Assembly (NCBI GenBank): GCA_021234155.1
Contig: JAJEKV010000059.1
Span: 8,376,779-8,440,778 of the forward strand
Length of the DNA: 64,000 nt
From: Isoetes taiwanensis
Lineage: Eukaryota > Streptophyta > Lycopodiopsida > Isoetales > Isoetaceae
Reading direction: 5' to 3'
The position numbers and the translations under genes are program-made. This document shows, in pieces, positions 44,939 through 56,856 of this stretch. The notes under the pieces were generated by a model, which saw only the letters and a list, made by a program, of their open reading frames with translations, was not told the origin of the DNA and did not search any database. Within the stretch, counting starts at the first letter, position 1. Every line of letters starts with the position of its first letter.

Positions 44939-46438
44939 ATGAGCTCCTTGGCGTCTCTTTTGCGTCAAGCTTGGCTTCAGACTCAGCTTTCAAAAGCCTT
45001 TCCAAATGATTTGCAACTCCAAGGAAGATCCATGCCGGAACCACATTGCCAGAATCTGGCCCAAATTTCTTCTATGCTGCTGGAAGATGACATGCCCCTT
45101 TCTCGCCACCAATTGCAGCCCTGCGACAGCATTTTTCAGGAGCTTCAAGGGCTTCTTTGCCCTGATCATCTCTCGGGCTTTGAATCAGCAGGTAAGAACA
45201 AGTTGGTCGTTTCATCACATTCTGATCATTTCTTAGAATATGCCAAGTCTAGTAGTTTTAATGGGAACCATAATATTAGCGGAAACACCCTTGAGCAGGT
45301 GCTGCATGAATTAGGTTTGCAAGATCCGGAGCTTATAGAAATGCTGTTAGATTGTGCATGGCTAGTATCTACCAAGCATGTAGCAGAAGCCAACTCCATG
45401 ATTCAAACCCTAATCCAAAAAGCTTCTCCTCCGAGAAACGCCACACAGCGCCTTGTGTGTGCTGTTGTGGAGGGCTTAGTTGCACGAATCCATGGCACTG
45501 CTCCTGTCAAGCCCATTCATCCACCATTTGAAGAAAGAACAAATTTTTTCAAACGTGTAGCTGAAGTACAACCCCTCATGAGGTTGACCTTTTTCTTCAT
45601 AAATCAGGCCATTCTAAGAAGTTGTGAGGAATCCAACAGAGTTCATATTGTAGATTATGGAGCCAGTGAACGCTATGGTTTCCAATGGCCATCACTTATT
45701 CGAGAGTTTGGTGGTCGCCTTGGAGGCCCATTTGAAATGCGTCTGACTCTAGTAGACTATCCCTCTCAAGGATCTGCCATAAAGAGAATGGAAGAAATAG
45801 GCAAAAGACTAACCGAATATGCAGTATTCAAGGGTGTCAATCTTAAGGTTCATGTAATTGAAGACAAGTGGGAGAACATAGAAGCAAGTGATCTGAAGCT
45901 TAAAGCAGGAGAACTTTTGATAGTAAATTCCTTATTTAAGCAGCAGATGTTGATGGATGAGGGTTTGTTTTTGGACAGTCCTAGACAACAGTGGATCAGA
46001 AAGGTGGCAAGCATGAAGCCTAAGCTATTTACAACATCGATGCGAAATGTAGAAGAAACTACACCTTTCCTCATGAATAGATTGATGGAAATACTACCAT
46101 TTTATGCCACCATGTATGACATGATAGAAACTTGCATCCCGGATGTTGGAGATAGAGAAATTTTTGATCAGCTCCATATTAGGAGGTTGCTCGTAAACGT
46201 GATGGCATGTGAGGGACTGGAGAGGACCATGAGGGCTGAAACATACAAGCACTGGCATACCCGTTTGGTAGGCGAAGGTTTTCAGATCTTGCCTCCTGAT
46301 GTTAGTTTATTGAGAAGGTGTGGTGACATTGTGCCTTCATTTAAAAATTCCTTTTCCTCAGGAACAGACCAAGGCTGGCTCCTCCTCTGCTGGAAAGGCC
46401 ATACAATTTATGCTATGTCAGTCTGGAATGTATGTTAG
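44939..46438 (+). CDS. GRAS transcription regulator, LISCL (SCL9/SCL14-like) type
   Basis: One intact intronless frame of 499 codons. An N-terminal acidic motif (ISSMLLEDD, residues about 41-49) resembles the activation motif of LISCL proteins. The GRAS domain follows: leucine heptad I with LLDCAWLVSTKHVAEANSMI and ATQRLVCAVVEGLVARI; the VHIID core as VHIVDYGASERYGFQWP (from residue 235); a PFYRE-equivalent region with RLMEILPFYATMYDMIE; and a C-terminal SAW block GWLLLCWKGHTIYAMSVW. Length is at the short end for LISCL members because the N-terminal region is only about 120 residues. GRAS proteins act in the nucleus as transcriptional co-regulators; LISCL members are linked to stress, detoxification and meiosis-related expression. 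The start is the first ATG and has an A-rich context. Confidence 0.93.
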   Translation: MSSLASLLRQAWLQTQLSKAFPNDLQLQGRSMPEPHCQNLAQISSMLLEDDMPLSRHQLQPCDSIFQELQGLLCPDHLSGFESAGKNKLVVSSHSDHFLEYAKSSSFNGNHNISGNTLEQVLHELGLQDPELIEMLLDCAWLVSTKHVAEANSMIQTLIQKASPPRNATQRLVCAVVEGLVARIHGTAPVKPIHPPFEERTNFFKRVAEVQPLMRLTFFFINQAILRSCEESNRVHIVDYGASERYGFQWPSLIREFGGRLGGPFEMRLTLVDYPSQGSAIKRMEEIGKRLTEYAVFKGVNLKVHVIEDKWENIEASDLKLKAGELLIVNSLFKQQMLMDEGLFLDSPRQQWIRKVASMKPKLFTTSMRNVEETTPFLMNRLMEILPFYATMYDMIETCIPDVGDREIFDQLHIRRLLVNVMACEGLERTMRAETYKHWHTRLVGEGFQILPPDVSLLRRCGDIVPSFKNSFSSGTDQGWLLLCWKGHTIYAMSVWNVC

Positions 46439-46439
46439 A

Positions 46440-47010
46440 TTCAGAGAGTTGTGTACTCATCAGCAACAAACAATCATATGATCAACTACATATATGCTCA
46501 AAGTATGTTCAAAATTCCATTCCACTAAACACTGCTTAGGTCCCCAGCCAATAAAGCAAATAAAAAATTTTTGTGCAACTCTTGTGCATCTATGGAAAGC
46601 CGGAAGATGATGTAGCCAACCAGCTGTTCGACATAAAGCTGTTAGAACTTAAACAAGGTATGATTTAAGAGATTGAACAGAACTCAAAAGAGAACTCAAG
46701 ATCAATTCAATGATCAAACAAGATAGAAACACAAAATATTGCCCAAGCACTGAAAAGTGTGTGCATTCAACTTCATAATCTGTTTAAGTACATGAACTGT
46801 CACATGTTTAGGCTTAGATTAGGCCCTAACTTCATGTCCTGAAATTACTCCAATGCTTGAGCAGTTTTCCAATAATAGAACTGCTTGATTTTAGCAACTG
46901 TCTCAACATCCCTCTCTAAAATTAAGCAGCTTCAAAATAGTAAAAACTTCAAAAAGAAAAACATAATACCAAAAAGTTCACATCAAAATACTCGAGGAGA
47001 TCAAGTTAAA
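46440..47010. other. 3' flank of the GRAS gene
   Basis: AT-rich, no frame of note. It should contain the GRAS 3'-UTR. AATAAAGCA-like sequence at about 46550 could serve as a polyadenylation signal. Confidence 0.35.
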
Positions 47011-47013
47011 TAG

Positions 47014-48910
47014 TCATGCAGACCAAGTGCCTGTGCAAACTTTAAGAACTTCGGAAAACCCAGCCTTTGTCATAATGCCAGCAACCATCTCTGCACTTGG
47101 ATAATGTATCTTCAATAAACCCTTGGTCAGAATATCTTTGATGAAGTCTACCTTTATATCAACATGCTTCATTCTCTTCTCTTGTGAAAAACAAGGGCAT
47201 AAGCAATTTGAATAGCACTGATTTTCTACCATGATAATCATACCTTGAACAGTTTGTATCCTTAATTCCATGATGAGTATCTGCAGCCAAAGTCCTTCAT
47301 TGAAAGCACTTTGCTATTGCATAGTATTCTGCCTCAATATTTGATTGGGTCACACAATATTGCTTCACACTATTTCAATTGACAGCTCCACCTGCTAGTA
47401 AGAATGTGCAATTAGTGTTGATATTCAGTCTACTGCACCTCCCCATTCAGAGTCTGAGTATCCAAATACTATTGTATATCCTATGGCACTGTAGCTAATT
47501 CCAAGTTTCAAGATTCCAGAGATGTATCCCAAACATCTTTTTAATGTTGCACAGTGTGTTCTTTGGATCAATGCAAAATTAGCTAAGCTTTGAGATAGTT
47601 AGGGCTAAATCTGGTCTCGTTGAGACAGCTACAAAATTCAAGGTTCCAATGATGCTGCTATAATGTTCTTAAACATAGGCAAAATGAGGGAAAAAATCAT
47701 GATCATTGGAAGACAAGAAAAGAACCAAATTCAAGAGGTGTAGATATGGAGTTACAATTTGAAAGGCAAAGCCTATGCAGAAGATCAGTGAGATACTTTT
47801 CTTTGTAAACATGCAATGATCCTATGTCTCGATTATACGGAATCTGGAGACCAAGAAAATGATGGATTGGACTTAGATCTTGCATTCTAAAATGCAGGCA
47901 CAATTGATGTTTCAGATCATTGAGGTCAGACACATTTGTAGCAATAATGACAAGATCATCAACATAACATAGGATAAAGATAGGATTTGGAACAAGTCTA
48001 AAGTATAGATTAGGATCTGTAATACTAACTTGATAGTAAACTCAAGAAAGTATGATTTAGCTTGAAATACCATGTTCTTGGAGCTTATCTCAGACTGTAT
48101 AATTCCTTATGAAGTTTGCAAACTAATCCTTCTCGTTGGACAAACCCTTCAGTTGTCCAATGTAGACTTCTTCCTATTATTCTCCATGTAGAAAAGCATT
48201 AGTAACATCAAGTTGATGAATATGATAGTGTTGAAGACATGCATGTGTCAGCAGAGTCCAAATGGTAGTCATACATATCAGTGGAGCAAAGATTCTGTCA
48301 AAATCCACACCAGGAATCTGTGTGAATCCTTGAGCCACCAATCGAGCCTCGAACTTGTCAAAGGTTCTATTTCAATTATATTTGATTTAAAAGATCCATC
48401 TACATCATACAACAGCTCTGTCCATAGGTCTAGAAGTTAGTGTCCAAGTTCCTGCTTGAGCAATTAAGCTCAATTCATCATTCATAGCTTTTAACCACTG
48501 CTTCGACTATAGCTTCCTTGAAGCTTTAAGGTTTAGAGATAAACTCTTCTCTAGCAAAGACATAACCTTGGAGCCAATTTGGTGCCTTCCTTGTACGTGT
48601 GGGACGTAAAGGAATCATGGTATTCTGCACAGGTGCTTCAATAGGCTCGAGCTCAGGGGGAAATTCTTCATTGATGATGTTTGTTTGTACAAACATATCA
48701 GCTGGGGATGCAGGCAAAATAGGAGATGAAGGTAAAACATATGATATTGGCAAGGCAGATGGCACACCATGTCATTTTCTTCTAGCATAATGATAAACGT
48801 AGATACATCATGCGTAACTCTAGGAAAGCAGCTTTCAAACTCATTAAATTGTGCATGACAACTTACGAAAAGTTTATTTGTGTCAAGATCGAGGAAACAA
48901 TATGCTTTCC
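47014..48910 (-). mobile_element. Ty1/Copia polyprotein remnant
   Basis: Minus-strand pieces run in the Copia order: integrase C-terminal tail (RKAYCFLDLDTNKLFVSCH-like, about 48905-48850), a Pro-rich linker with RPTRTRKAPNWLQGY (48600-48560), reverse-transcriptase part (DLKHQLCLHFRMQDLSPIHH and FLGLQIPYN, 47915-47820) and an RNase H tail (KHVDIKVDFIKDIL and a GIMTKAGFSEVL end, 47175-47050). Frames are broken throughout, so it is an old copy. No LTR was identified. Gag, protease and most of integrase are missing. Confidence 0.85.
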
Positions 48911-49583
48911 TATTGCTGCAATGTAACGGGCCTGCCCGGTTAACCCTCCAAGTAACTCAAAATCCCATCTAACCTTGCATGGGTCAATGATAAATTATTA
49001 TCCATGAGTTGAATAATGTAATTCTACTGAAGAAATCTTGGTAAAGAATTGAATCTTTGTCTTCAAATCCACAGTTAGAAGTACATACATATTTGAAACA
49101 TAATTGTATAGCACTCTTGTGGCATATACAAGATAATGATATGCAGTTTAATATCCATAAGCTCCAGAAATGATAAGGCCTTTCTAAAGGCATGCAGAGT
49201 CCTCACAATCGCCCTGCTACATTCTGCTATCTCTGAAACTGCTTACACCATGAACACGTGGGGTTAGTCTTAAAGACTAAGTGGGGGTTTGAGGCATTTA
49301 GAAAATGATGGCATAATCAACAAGAAACATGTATGATGTACCAATCACAAGAATAATTCTCATACCTAGATGCCTCACCTAAGAATCCCTCTATGCTAGA
49401 AACCAGCAATGCACTTGTGTTTTATCCTGTGTACAATCTACTACCCAAGTCTTTTAACTTTCCCATATCAAAAGTTAAAAAAGTTGGATTATTACTGCAT
49501 GTTTTTCTAATTACGACCAAAACATGTACAGGATTCCAAGTTATGCCTCATTGCGACCAAACATTTATAGGCTCCCAACTTAT

Positions 49584-49611
49584 GCCCAGCAACGCTGGGC
49601 ACCATTACTAG
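49584..49611 (+). mobile_element. Helitron 3' terminus (plus orientation)
   Basis: Hairpin GCCCAGCAACGCTGGGC (7-bp stem, 3-nt loop, 49584-49600), then 7 bases ACCATTA, then CTAG (49608-49611) followed by T. This is the canonical Helitron end and closely resembles the minus-strand end at 15.46 kb. The element body would extend to the left, perhaps including the Copia remnant. The 5' end was not located. Confidence 0.75.
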
Positions 49612-49859
49612 TTATTAAGTAATTTAGTATTTTAGCCTTTTTAATATTAGGTTAAGTCCTAAATTCGAATTAGGGTTTAGGGTTAGGTTTCCACCTTAGT
49701 AATTAATGAGTTAATATAGCTAACCTTAGCTTATGAATAATTAACGCACCATTAATTATCCATAGTGACGTGTCACGTATTTATATCTAAAAATGAGTAT
49801 AAATGCACGGAATGTCAGAAAAGTGATTCCGATTGATGTCAGTGGGGTTCAATTCCCCA

Positions 49860-52800
49860 TGCTTCTATTTATGATGGAGAACCCTGCACATAAGCTCTCG
49901 ACCCCCAAAATTTTCACTTTCCAACATAGGGCCATGGAAGGGTTTGTTCTCTCCCTTGAAGTCTCTCTTCGGATCCTTAAGGAAACTCTGCATATAAGCT
50001 GTCGACCACTTCAGAGGCAGGGAAGGCTGCCAAAACCTAAACCCTATAGATTTAGTAAAGCTTAAGTATCGGGGCATAAAAAATGCTCCATCTGCTAATC
50101 CCACCATTCAAGTGGTAGATCACGTCCCAGGAAATGTCGCTGAAATTAAAAAATGGGCATCCACCACACCGATGTGCCAACCCCCAAATTTTCCCCTTTT
50201 CGACATAGGGGCACGATGGGAAAATGGCATGGTCCCCCAGTTCAGCCACTTTAGCGAGCCTAAAATGCCATTTTGACTTTGCGCATGATTTCAAAGCATC
50301 TAAATTATTCCTGAGACTAACTTTTAGTTTATGATTAATGGAGTTAATCTCTACTCGATATGGGCAACTAGTGAACCTTTTGCTCAATGCACTCTTTGCC
50401 AAGTGCATTAATCTAAGCATAGCATGTACGAGGGAAGCCAGACGTTTGATCGATCATCTACTCCTCAAATGTACCAAAGACACATCTCTGAAAATAAAAG
50501 TTGGACATCCACTGCACGGATGTGCCAACCCCCAAATTTTCCTCTTTCCCACATAGGGGCAGACGAAGAAATAGGGTGTTGCTCCAGTTCAACAACTTTA
50601 GCAAGTGCAGAATGTGGTTTTGATGTCGTGCATGAGCCAAAACATCCAATTTACTTTAGGGACTATGCATGCAAGCTCTTGACCACTTCAGAGGTAGGGA
50701 AGGCTGCCAAAACCTAAACCCTACAAATTTAGTAGGGTTTGAGTATGAAGGCACCGTTCAAACGGTAGCTCATGTCTCATGAAACGTCTCTCTCTCTCAA
50801 AAAAAAAAAGGGGGGACACCTACTGCACGGATGTACCAACCCCCAAATTTTCACCTTCTCGACGTACGGGCACGACGGGGAAATGGTGTGGTCCCACAAT
50901 TCAGCCACACTAGCGAACTCTGAATGTAATTTGGACTTTGTACATGAGTTCAAAGCATCCAAGTTACTCCAGGGACCAACTTCCATGAGAGCTAATCTCC
51001 ACTTGATATGAGCGTGGACCTCTCATTCAACGCACTCCTTGCCTAGTGTGCTAATCTAAGCATAGCATGTACTAGGCATTTGATCGATTGTCTACTCCTC
51101 AAACATGTGTTCAAGGGTAACTCTGTCCGTCTGGATGCAATGAAGCCAAACTGTCATGCCGTGCCTTCTAGCATGCCCGGTTGCACAATGTCTAGTGTTA
51201 CGAGCCATCGCAAGGGCGCAGGTTTGGAATTAGTGCCTAAGAAGGGTTCTTTATTCTCTCTCTTGGGGTCTCTTTTTGAACCCTCGAGGAAACTATGCAC
51301 GTAAGCTCTCGACTACTTTCGAGGTAGGGAAGGTTGTTAAGACCTAAACCCTACAGATTTAGTAGGGTTTAAGTATCAAGGCACCAAAACCGCGCCATTT
51401 GCTAATTCCATTGTTCAAATAAGAGTTCATGTCCAAGAAACATCTCCGAAAATAAAAATTGGACATCCACTGCACGGATGTGCCAACTCCCAAATTTCCC
51501 CCTTCCCATGTAGGGGCACGACCAAGAAATGGAGTGTTTCTCTAGTTCGATCACTCTAGCAAGCTCATGAGTCAAAAACATCAAACTTACTTCAGAGGCA
51601 GGGAAGGCTGCCAAAACCTAAACCCTACAGATTTAGTAGGGTTTAAGTATCGGGGCATCAAAATAGCTTCATCTGCTAATCCCACCATTCAAATGGTAGC
51701 TCATGTCCCATGAAACGTCTCTCAAAAGAAAAAATGAACACTTACCACACGGATGTGCCAACCCCCAAAATTTCCCCTTCTCGACGTAGGGGCACGACGG
51801 GGAATTGTGTGGTCCCACAATTCGGCGACCCTAGCGAGCTTTGAATGTAATTTTGACTTTGTACATGAGTTCAAAGCATCCAAGTTACTCTAGGAACCAA
51901 CTTCCATGACCAATAGAGCTAATCTCTACTCGATATGAGCAACTAGTGGACCTCTCATTCAATGCAATCCTTGTCTAGTGCGCTAATCTAAGTACTAGGC
52001 AAGCCAATCGTTTGATCGATTGTATAATCCTCAAACATGTATTCAAGGGTGACTCTGGCCGTCTGGATGCAACGATGGAGCCAAATTGTCATGACGTGCC
52101 TTCTAGCATGCCCCATTGCACAATGTCTAGCTTGTTACAAGCCATCGCAAGGGTGCAAGTTCGGAACTAGTGATCTTCCTCGTATTTTTTTATCCATTTC
52201 TCCATAGGAGTGGAGTTGTAGATGAGGAACTTATTGACTTTTTCCTGTTCTTCTATTGTGAACAATTTCTTCTGTGGTCTTCCTTCGGGAACTTCTCCAA
52301 TCATAGTTGGAGTGTCTTCATCGGTCCATAATCGTGGAGCATTGGGGTGTAGATCGGCCAAGAACTCGGTGACATAGAATAATGACTCTCATGCTAACCA
52401 ACCCTCGGCCATGCAACCCTCTGGCCATGGGGTCTCTTTTCGGACCCTTGAGGAAACTGTGCACGTAAGCTCTCGACTATTTTCGAGGTAGGGAAGGCTG
52501 TCAAGACCTAAACCCTACAGATTTAGTAGGGTTTGAGTACCAAGGCACCAAAATCGCGCTGTTTGCTAATCTCATCGTTCGAATAAGAGTTCATGTCCCA
52601 AGAAACATTGGACATCAACTGCACGGATGTGCCAATCCCTAAATTTTCCCCTTTCCCACATGGGGGCACAACCACGAAATGGGGTGTTCCTCCAATTCGA
52701 CCACTATAGAAAGCTCAGAATGTGGTTTTGACTTTGTGCATGAGTCAAAAACATCCAATTTATTTTAGGGACTGTGCATGTAAGCTCTCGATCACTTCAG

Positions 52801-53660
52801 AGGCAGGGAAGGCTGCCAAAACCTAAAACCTACAGATTTAGTAGGGTTTAAGTATCAGGGCACCAAAACATCTTCATCTGCTAATCCCACGGTCAAATGG
52901 TAACTCATGTTTCATGAAAAATCTCCCAAAAGCAAAAGTGAAAACCTACCGCACGGATGTGCCAACCCCCAAATTTTCACCTTCTCGACGTAGGGGCATG
53001 AGGGGGAAATGGCATGGTCCCCCAATTCAACCACTCTAGCAAGCTCAAAATGTAATTTTGACTTCGCACATGAGTCCATGACCAATAGAGCTAATCTCTA
53101 TTCGATATGAGCAACTAGTGGACCTTTCATTCAATGCACTCCTTGCCTAGTGCGCTAATCTACGCATAGCATGTATTAGGCAAGCCAGGCTTGATCGATT
53201 GTCTACTCCTCAAACATATGTTCAAGGGTGACTTTGGCCATCTGAATGCAACGGCGGAGCCAAACTGTCATGCCATGCCTTTTAGCATGCCCGGTTGCAC
53301 AATGTCTAGCTTCTTACGAGCCATCGCAAGGGCGCAAGTTTGGAACCAGTGCCTAGGAAGGGGTTCTTTGTTCCCTCCCTCTTGAGCTCCTAATGACTTC
53401 CGAGATAGGGAAGGTTGTCAAGACCTAAACCCTACAGATTTAGTAGGGTTTAAGTGTCAAGGCACCAAAACCACACAGTTTGCTAATTCCATTGTTCAAA
53501 TAAGAGTTCATCTCCAAAAATAAAAATTGGACATCAACTGCACGGATGTGCCAACCTCCAAATTTTTCCCTTTCCCACGTAGGGGCACGACAAAGTAATG
53601 GGGTGCTCCTCCAGTCGACCACTCTAGCAAGTTCAGAATGTGGTTTTGACTTTGTGCAGT
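49860..53660. repeat. Complex tandem array, two alternating ~300-500-bp modules
   Basis: Module A (CCTTCTCGACGTAGGGGCAC, then CCCACAATTCAGCCAC) occurs near 50190, 50850, 51770 and 52970. Module B (CCTTTCCCACATAGGGGCA, then GGGGTGTTCCTCCAGTTCGA) occurs near 50540, 51490, 52640 and 53550. They alternate as A-B pairs of about 0.92-0.95 kb. Most joints carry a palindrome with arms AAACCCTAC and GTAGGGTTT. An early diverged copy starts near 49860. Open frames within are short and not conserved between copies. Confidence 0.88.
52172..52430 (-). other. ~250-bp insertion or replacement in one array unit
   Basis: The unit is collinear with its sister copies up to GGAACTAGTG and again from GGGGTCTCTTTT. 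Between them is sequence found in no other unit. It holds a 64-codon minus-strand frame (GEVPEGRPQKKLFTIEEQEK, then NSTPMEKWIKKYEEDH) that faintly recalls C-terminal segments of CACTA-type transposon proteins. This resemblance is weak. Confidence 0.4.
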
Positions 53661-54174
53661 CAGTGAGCCTTGAGCAATGAGAGGAAGGTTGACTTCTGCA
53701 TCTGAATTATATTTACCATCAAATTAAATTGCAAACTTAAATTGAAGGATTACATGCCAACCTCCTGAGGTAAGTAATCCGCTATGTATTTAAGACAGAT
53801 CATCTAAGTGGTATTTTGCATGCAACACTTTTTCATTGCTGACGATGAACTCAAAATTTATTGATTCTTTATGCTAATTATCTAGCATGACTGCACTGCG
53901 TTTCCAAAGGCCATGCAATATCCTTAAGTTCTCTTATTGGACATTTGTCACTATGTATGTTTATGAAAAAGAAACGTTTACATTGTGACCGGCTAAGGAA
54001 ATTGAAGCAAGTAGTTGTTAACTCAATGGAAGGACAAGCAGCCATAAAATTGTGTAAAGGTATTTTGCCTAGATGGTTCTTTTCTTTCTGTAATTCATTT
54101 TTGATGTTCCTATTAAGCTTATCTCAAATGTCTGACTAGCATTGACCCTCATGCTTTCTCTTTCAGTTGTATAG

Positions 54175-54363
54175 TTACCATCACGACATCACCAATGGTT
54201 TGTTACTAATGCTTCTATGGCATTGATTGACCAGCATAAGGGGCTGTTATTTGCAAATGAACTTGGTGCCACAAGTGTTTTGGTCGAGGATATAAGAGAA
54301 AGACATCAGCAAATCTCCACAGAGTCGGGAGAATCAAGAGGACGGCCATTGTACTTGATACAG
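54175..54363 (+). other. Isolated exon resembling plant gp210/NUP210
   Basis: A 63-codon, phase-0 frame lies between an acceptor (TTGTATAG, AG ending 54174) and donor (CAG followed by GTCTGT). It reads HHQWFVTNASMALIDQ, then GLLFANELGATSVLVEDIR and ERHQQ. This pattern (W.V.N.S.A..D, G...A..LG.T.V.VEDTR..GH.Q) matches one of the Ig-like repeats of the nuclear-pore membrane protein gp210 from plants as I remember it. No second exon was recognised, so it may be a fragment or an exon of a larger gene whose other exons I could not find. Confidence 0.4.
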
Positions 54364-54399
54364 GTCTGTCCTTGCCTCTGATATCATGCACAATTTTGA

Positions 54400-56580
54400 T
54401 GAGGTGGAGGAAGTAGTTTTTTTCCTTGTTTTGCAAATTGTCTGAATGTTCATGTCTTTTGCTAGGTTTACTATTTAAAATTTTTCTTTACAGTAATTTT
54501 TCTTCCTTACGCCTTCAAAGCATGCACATCATCAATTGCCTGTTTTTACAAGTTTTAGGCTATCAGTTTCCATAGCTACGTATATCTCTGAGAGTAATGA
54601 TGGTGGTGAATCATCAATAATTTCTCACGTAATTATCTATTTTAATAAGAAGAATATCCAAATCAGTTAGAGGTGAGCAGAATGATAACAAGCAACATCA
54701 ATGCTCTTGGTAGGCTTGAAGATAAGGTTAAAGATTTTGATCTTAGGACTAGAGTGGCAGAGCACTTTGAGGTTGAGCAAGTTAATAGGAGAGGACCAAG
54801 CTGACATTGAAAGAACAATGTTGTTAATATTCTCAGTCCTTGTTGCCATCTCTTCTTGTTCAGAAACTTGTTAATACAAAACCATATTAGTAGTTCTGGT
54901 GCACGTCTATAACAATGAGATCATGCCCATAAGGAAGCCGAGACAATTTAAGTTATTTTCATGCAAACCTGTATATTGGGCCTATGAAGATAGAATCCTG
55001 AATCTATCCATGGGTATTGGCAAGTTCTTCTAAAATACTTATGCTGATACGCCAAGAATGTATGTCAAGCTACCTCCTTCAGTAGGAATTTACAAAATCT
55101 TGGATGGTTTCATAAACCCATGTGCTGACATTAGCTTTGTTCATAAGTCACTGAATTCACAATGCAATTTGGTATTTTTCAAAGTGCTATCTGATACAAG
55201 TTACGATTGTTCCTCATTTGAATTTATGATTCTACGGATTGACTACACAGAAAACAATAAAGGTCATTAATCATATCACACGTCACCATTGTTTCAATGC
55301 ATTGGAGTTCCCATTTTATCATCTTAGGCTTAGAATGCCAAGTTTTGCTGTTTTGCCAATGGTATAATATAAATTCGATGTTAAGAGAACTTTGTCTACA
55401 TTGGCTGTAGTGTTCGAGATCATGTCAGCACTCATGAAGCACATCCTAAAAATTTCGGAACGAAATCCAACACGATGCTTATGTATCTTTTCTTGGGAAA
55501 TAATGCTTCAAATTTCTTAGATTTTTACTGTAATGTTGAACTTTCTCATGCTTGATTGGCTTTGCAAAAAGTTCTGCTTTCTTCTCAGCAAAGGTGCTGC
55601 ATTGATAGATATAAAAGGTGATAAAATTTTGGCCTATTAAGTAGTTTCAACAGTGCCATATCGTCTAGTTTGATACCATGCATACAAGCGAATTGGCGAC
55701 ATCCAATACTGAATACTTTGTATGTAGAAGTAGATAACCATCTAATCTGTTTGCCCTTGCCACCAAAAGCTGTTATGTCCACCATGCTGCCATGTTGCGC
55801 AAAAATATAGGCTGAAAACCTCCTTGCGTATATATAACTAATGGTTTTCTATATGTAGTCTTGCATAGATTGAAAGTGAAGCTTTCAAGGTTAGATTTTC
55901 TTACGAGTTTGGGTGATTGGAGATGATCTTTCAGCAACAGGAGTGGTTTGGAGTTGGAATTCTTCTGGGCTAGCATACTTGTCAATTTGGTAAGTATTGC
56001 AAGAGATTTTGAAATAGGTGTGCCTAGACTTTTTAGGAAATTTTGGATCTTGTTCTTTGTCTTATGTCAGAAATATGTCGAGGTTGGTTTATTTTATTTT
56101 TCAGGTTCGATTTATCCAATTCTAAGCCCATGCTATGGGCGATGATTCTTAGCCTGATACTAGATGAAAATAAAAGTTTGTAATAGCCTGAACCTTCTTT
56201 TTCTTAATTTACTTTTTCTCTTATCACCTGGATGCTCGATTGGCAGCTAAATGTTTATCTGACAGAATATGGCCTGCGTTGCTGATTTCTATGGCTGTTA
56301 GAAAATCAAAGGGCTCACATTTTTGTTTCTTTGCATAATCTGAAACATCTCTATTAGGAATCCATAACCCAGTTCATTTGAATACTAGTTAAATCCAGCA
56401 GGACACAATTGCTCTTCAAAGTGCAAGATTGTGCAAGAGGATGCCTGAACACAAACCAATACGGCTTCTGACACCATCGGCCATTCTTAGTCACTTCAAT
56501 TTAAATACCCCAGACGCAACAGAAGCCCTTCTTCATGCTCTGCACATTGTGCCATTATCACATTTCATGAAATAATATCT
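54400..56580. other. AT-rich, no recognised gene
   Basis: Short frames only. 55930-55985 shows a possible small exon on plus (TTTCAG acceptor, AATTTG then GTAAGT donor), and 55.0-55.27 kb a 70-codon plus frame. Neither has a motif I can name. Confidence 0.4.
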
Positions 56581-56586
56581 TGACCA

Positions 56587-56856
56587 GGCTGCCAATATGC
56601 TTTCATGACACTAACAAATGTAATTTCATTTGTACATACTCTCTTTTCTCCATATTTTGAAACCATTGTAGAGTCAGGCTAGCAACATGCTTTCATGACA
56701 CTAACAAATGTAATTTCATTTGTACATGTTCCCTTTTCTCCATATTTTAAAACCATTGTAGAGCCAGGCTCCAACATGCTTTCATGACACTAACAAATGT
56801 AATTTCATTTGTACATATTCCTTTTTCTTCATATTTTAAAACCGTTATAGAGCCAC
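56587..56856. repeat. Three 90-bp tandem copies
   Basis: GGCT.CCAACATGCTTTCATG starts at 56587, 56677 and 56767, exactly 90 bp apart. Copies are over 90% alike by eye and contain the palindromic phrase ACAAATGTAATTTCATTTGT. The array lies just before the first exon of the transposon-type gene. Confidence 0.9.

Noticed and set aside
55930-55990. Possible small exon with donor GTAAGT
   Set aside because: Only ~55 bp, no recognisable protein sequence and no linked exon; insufficient support.
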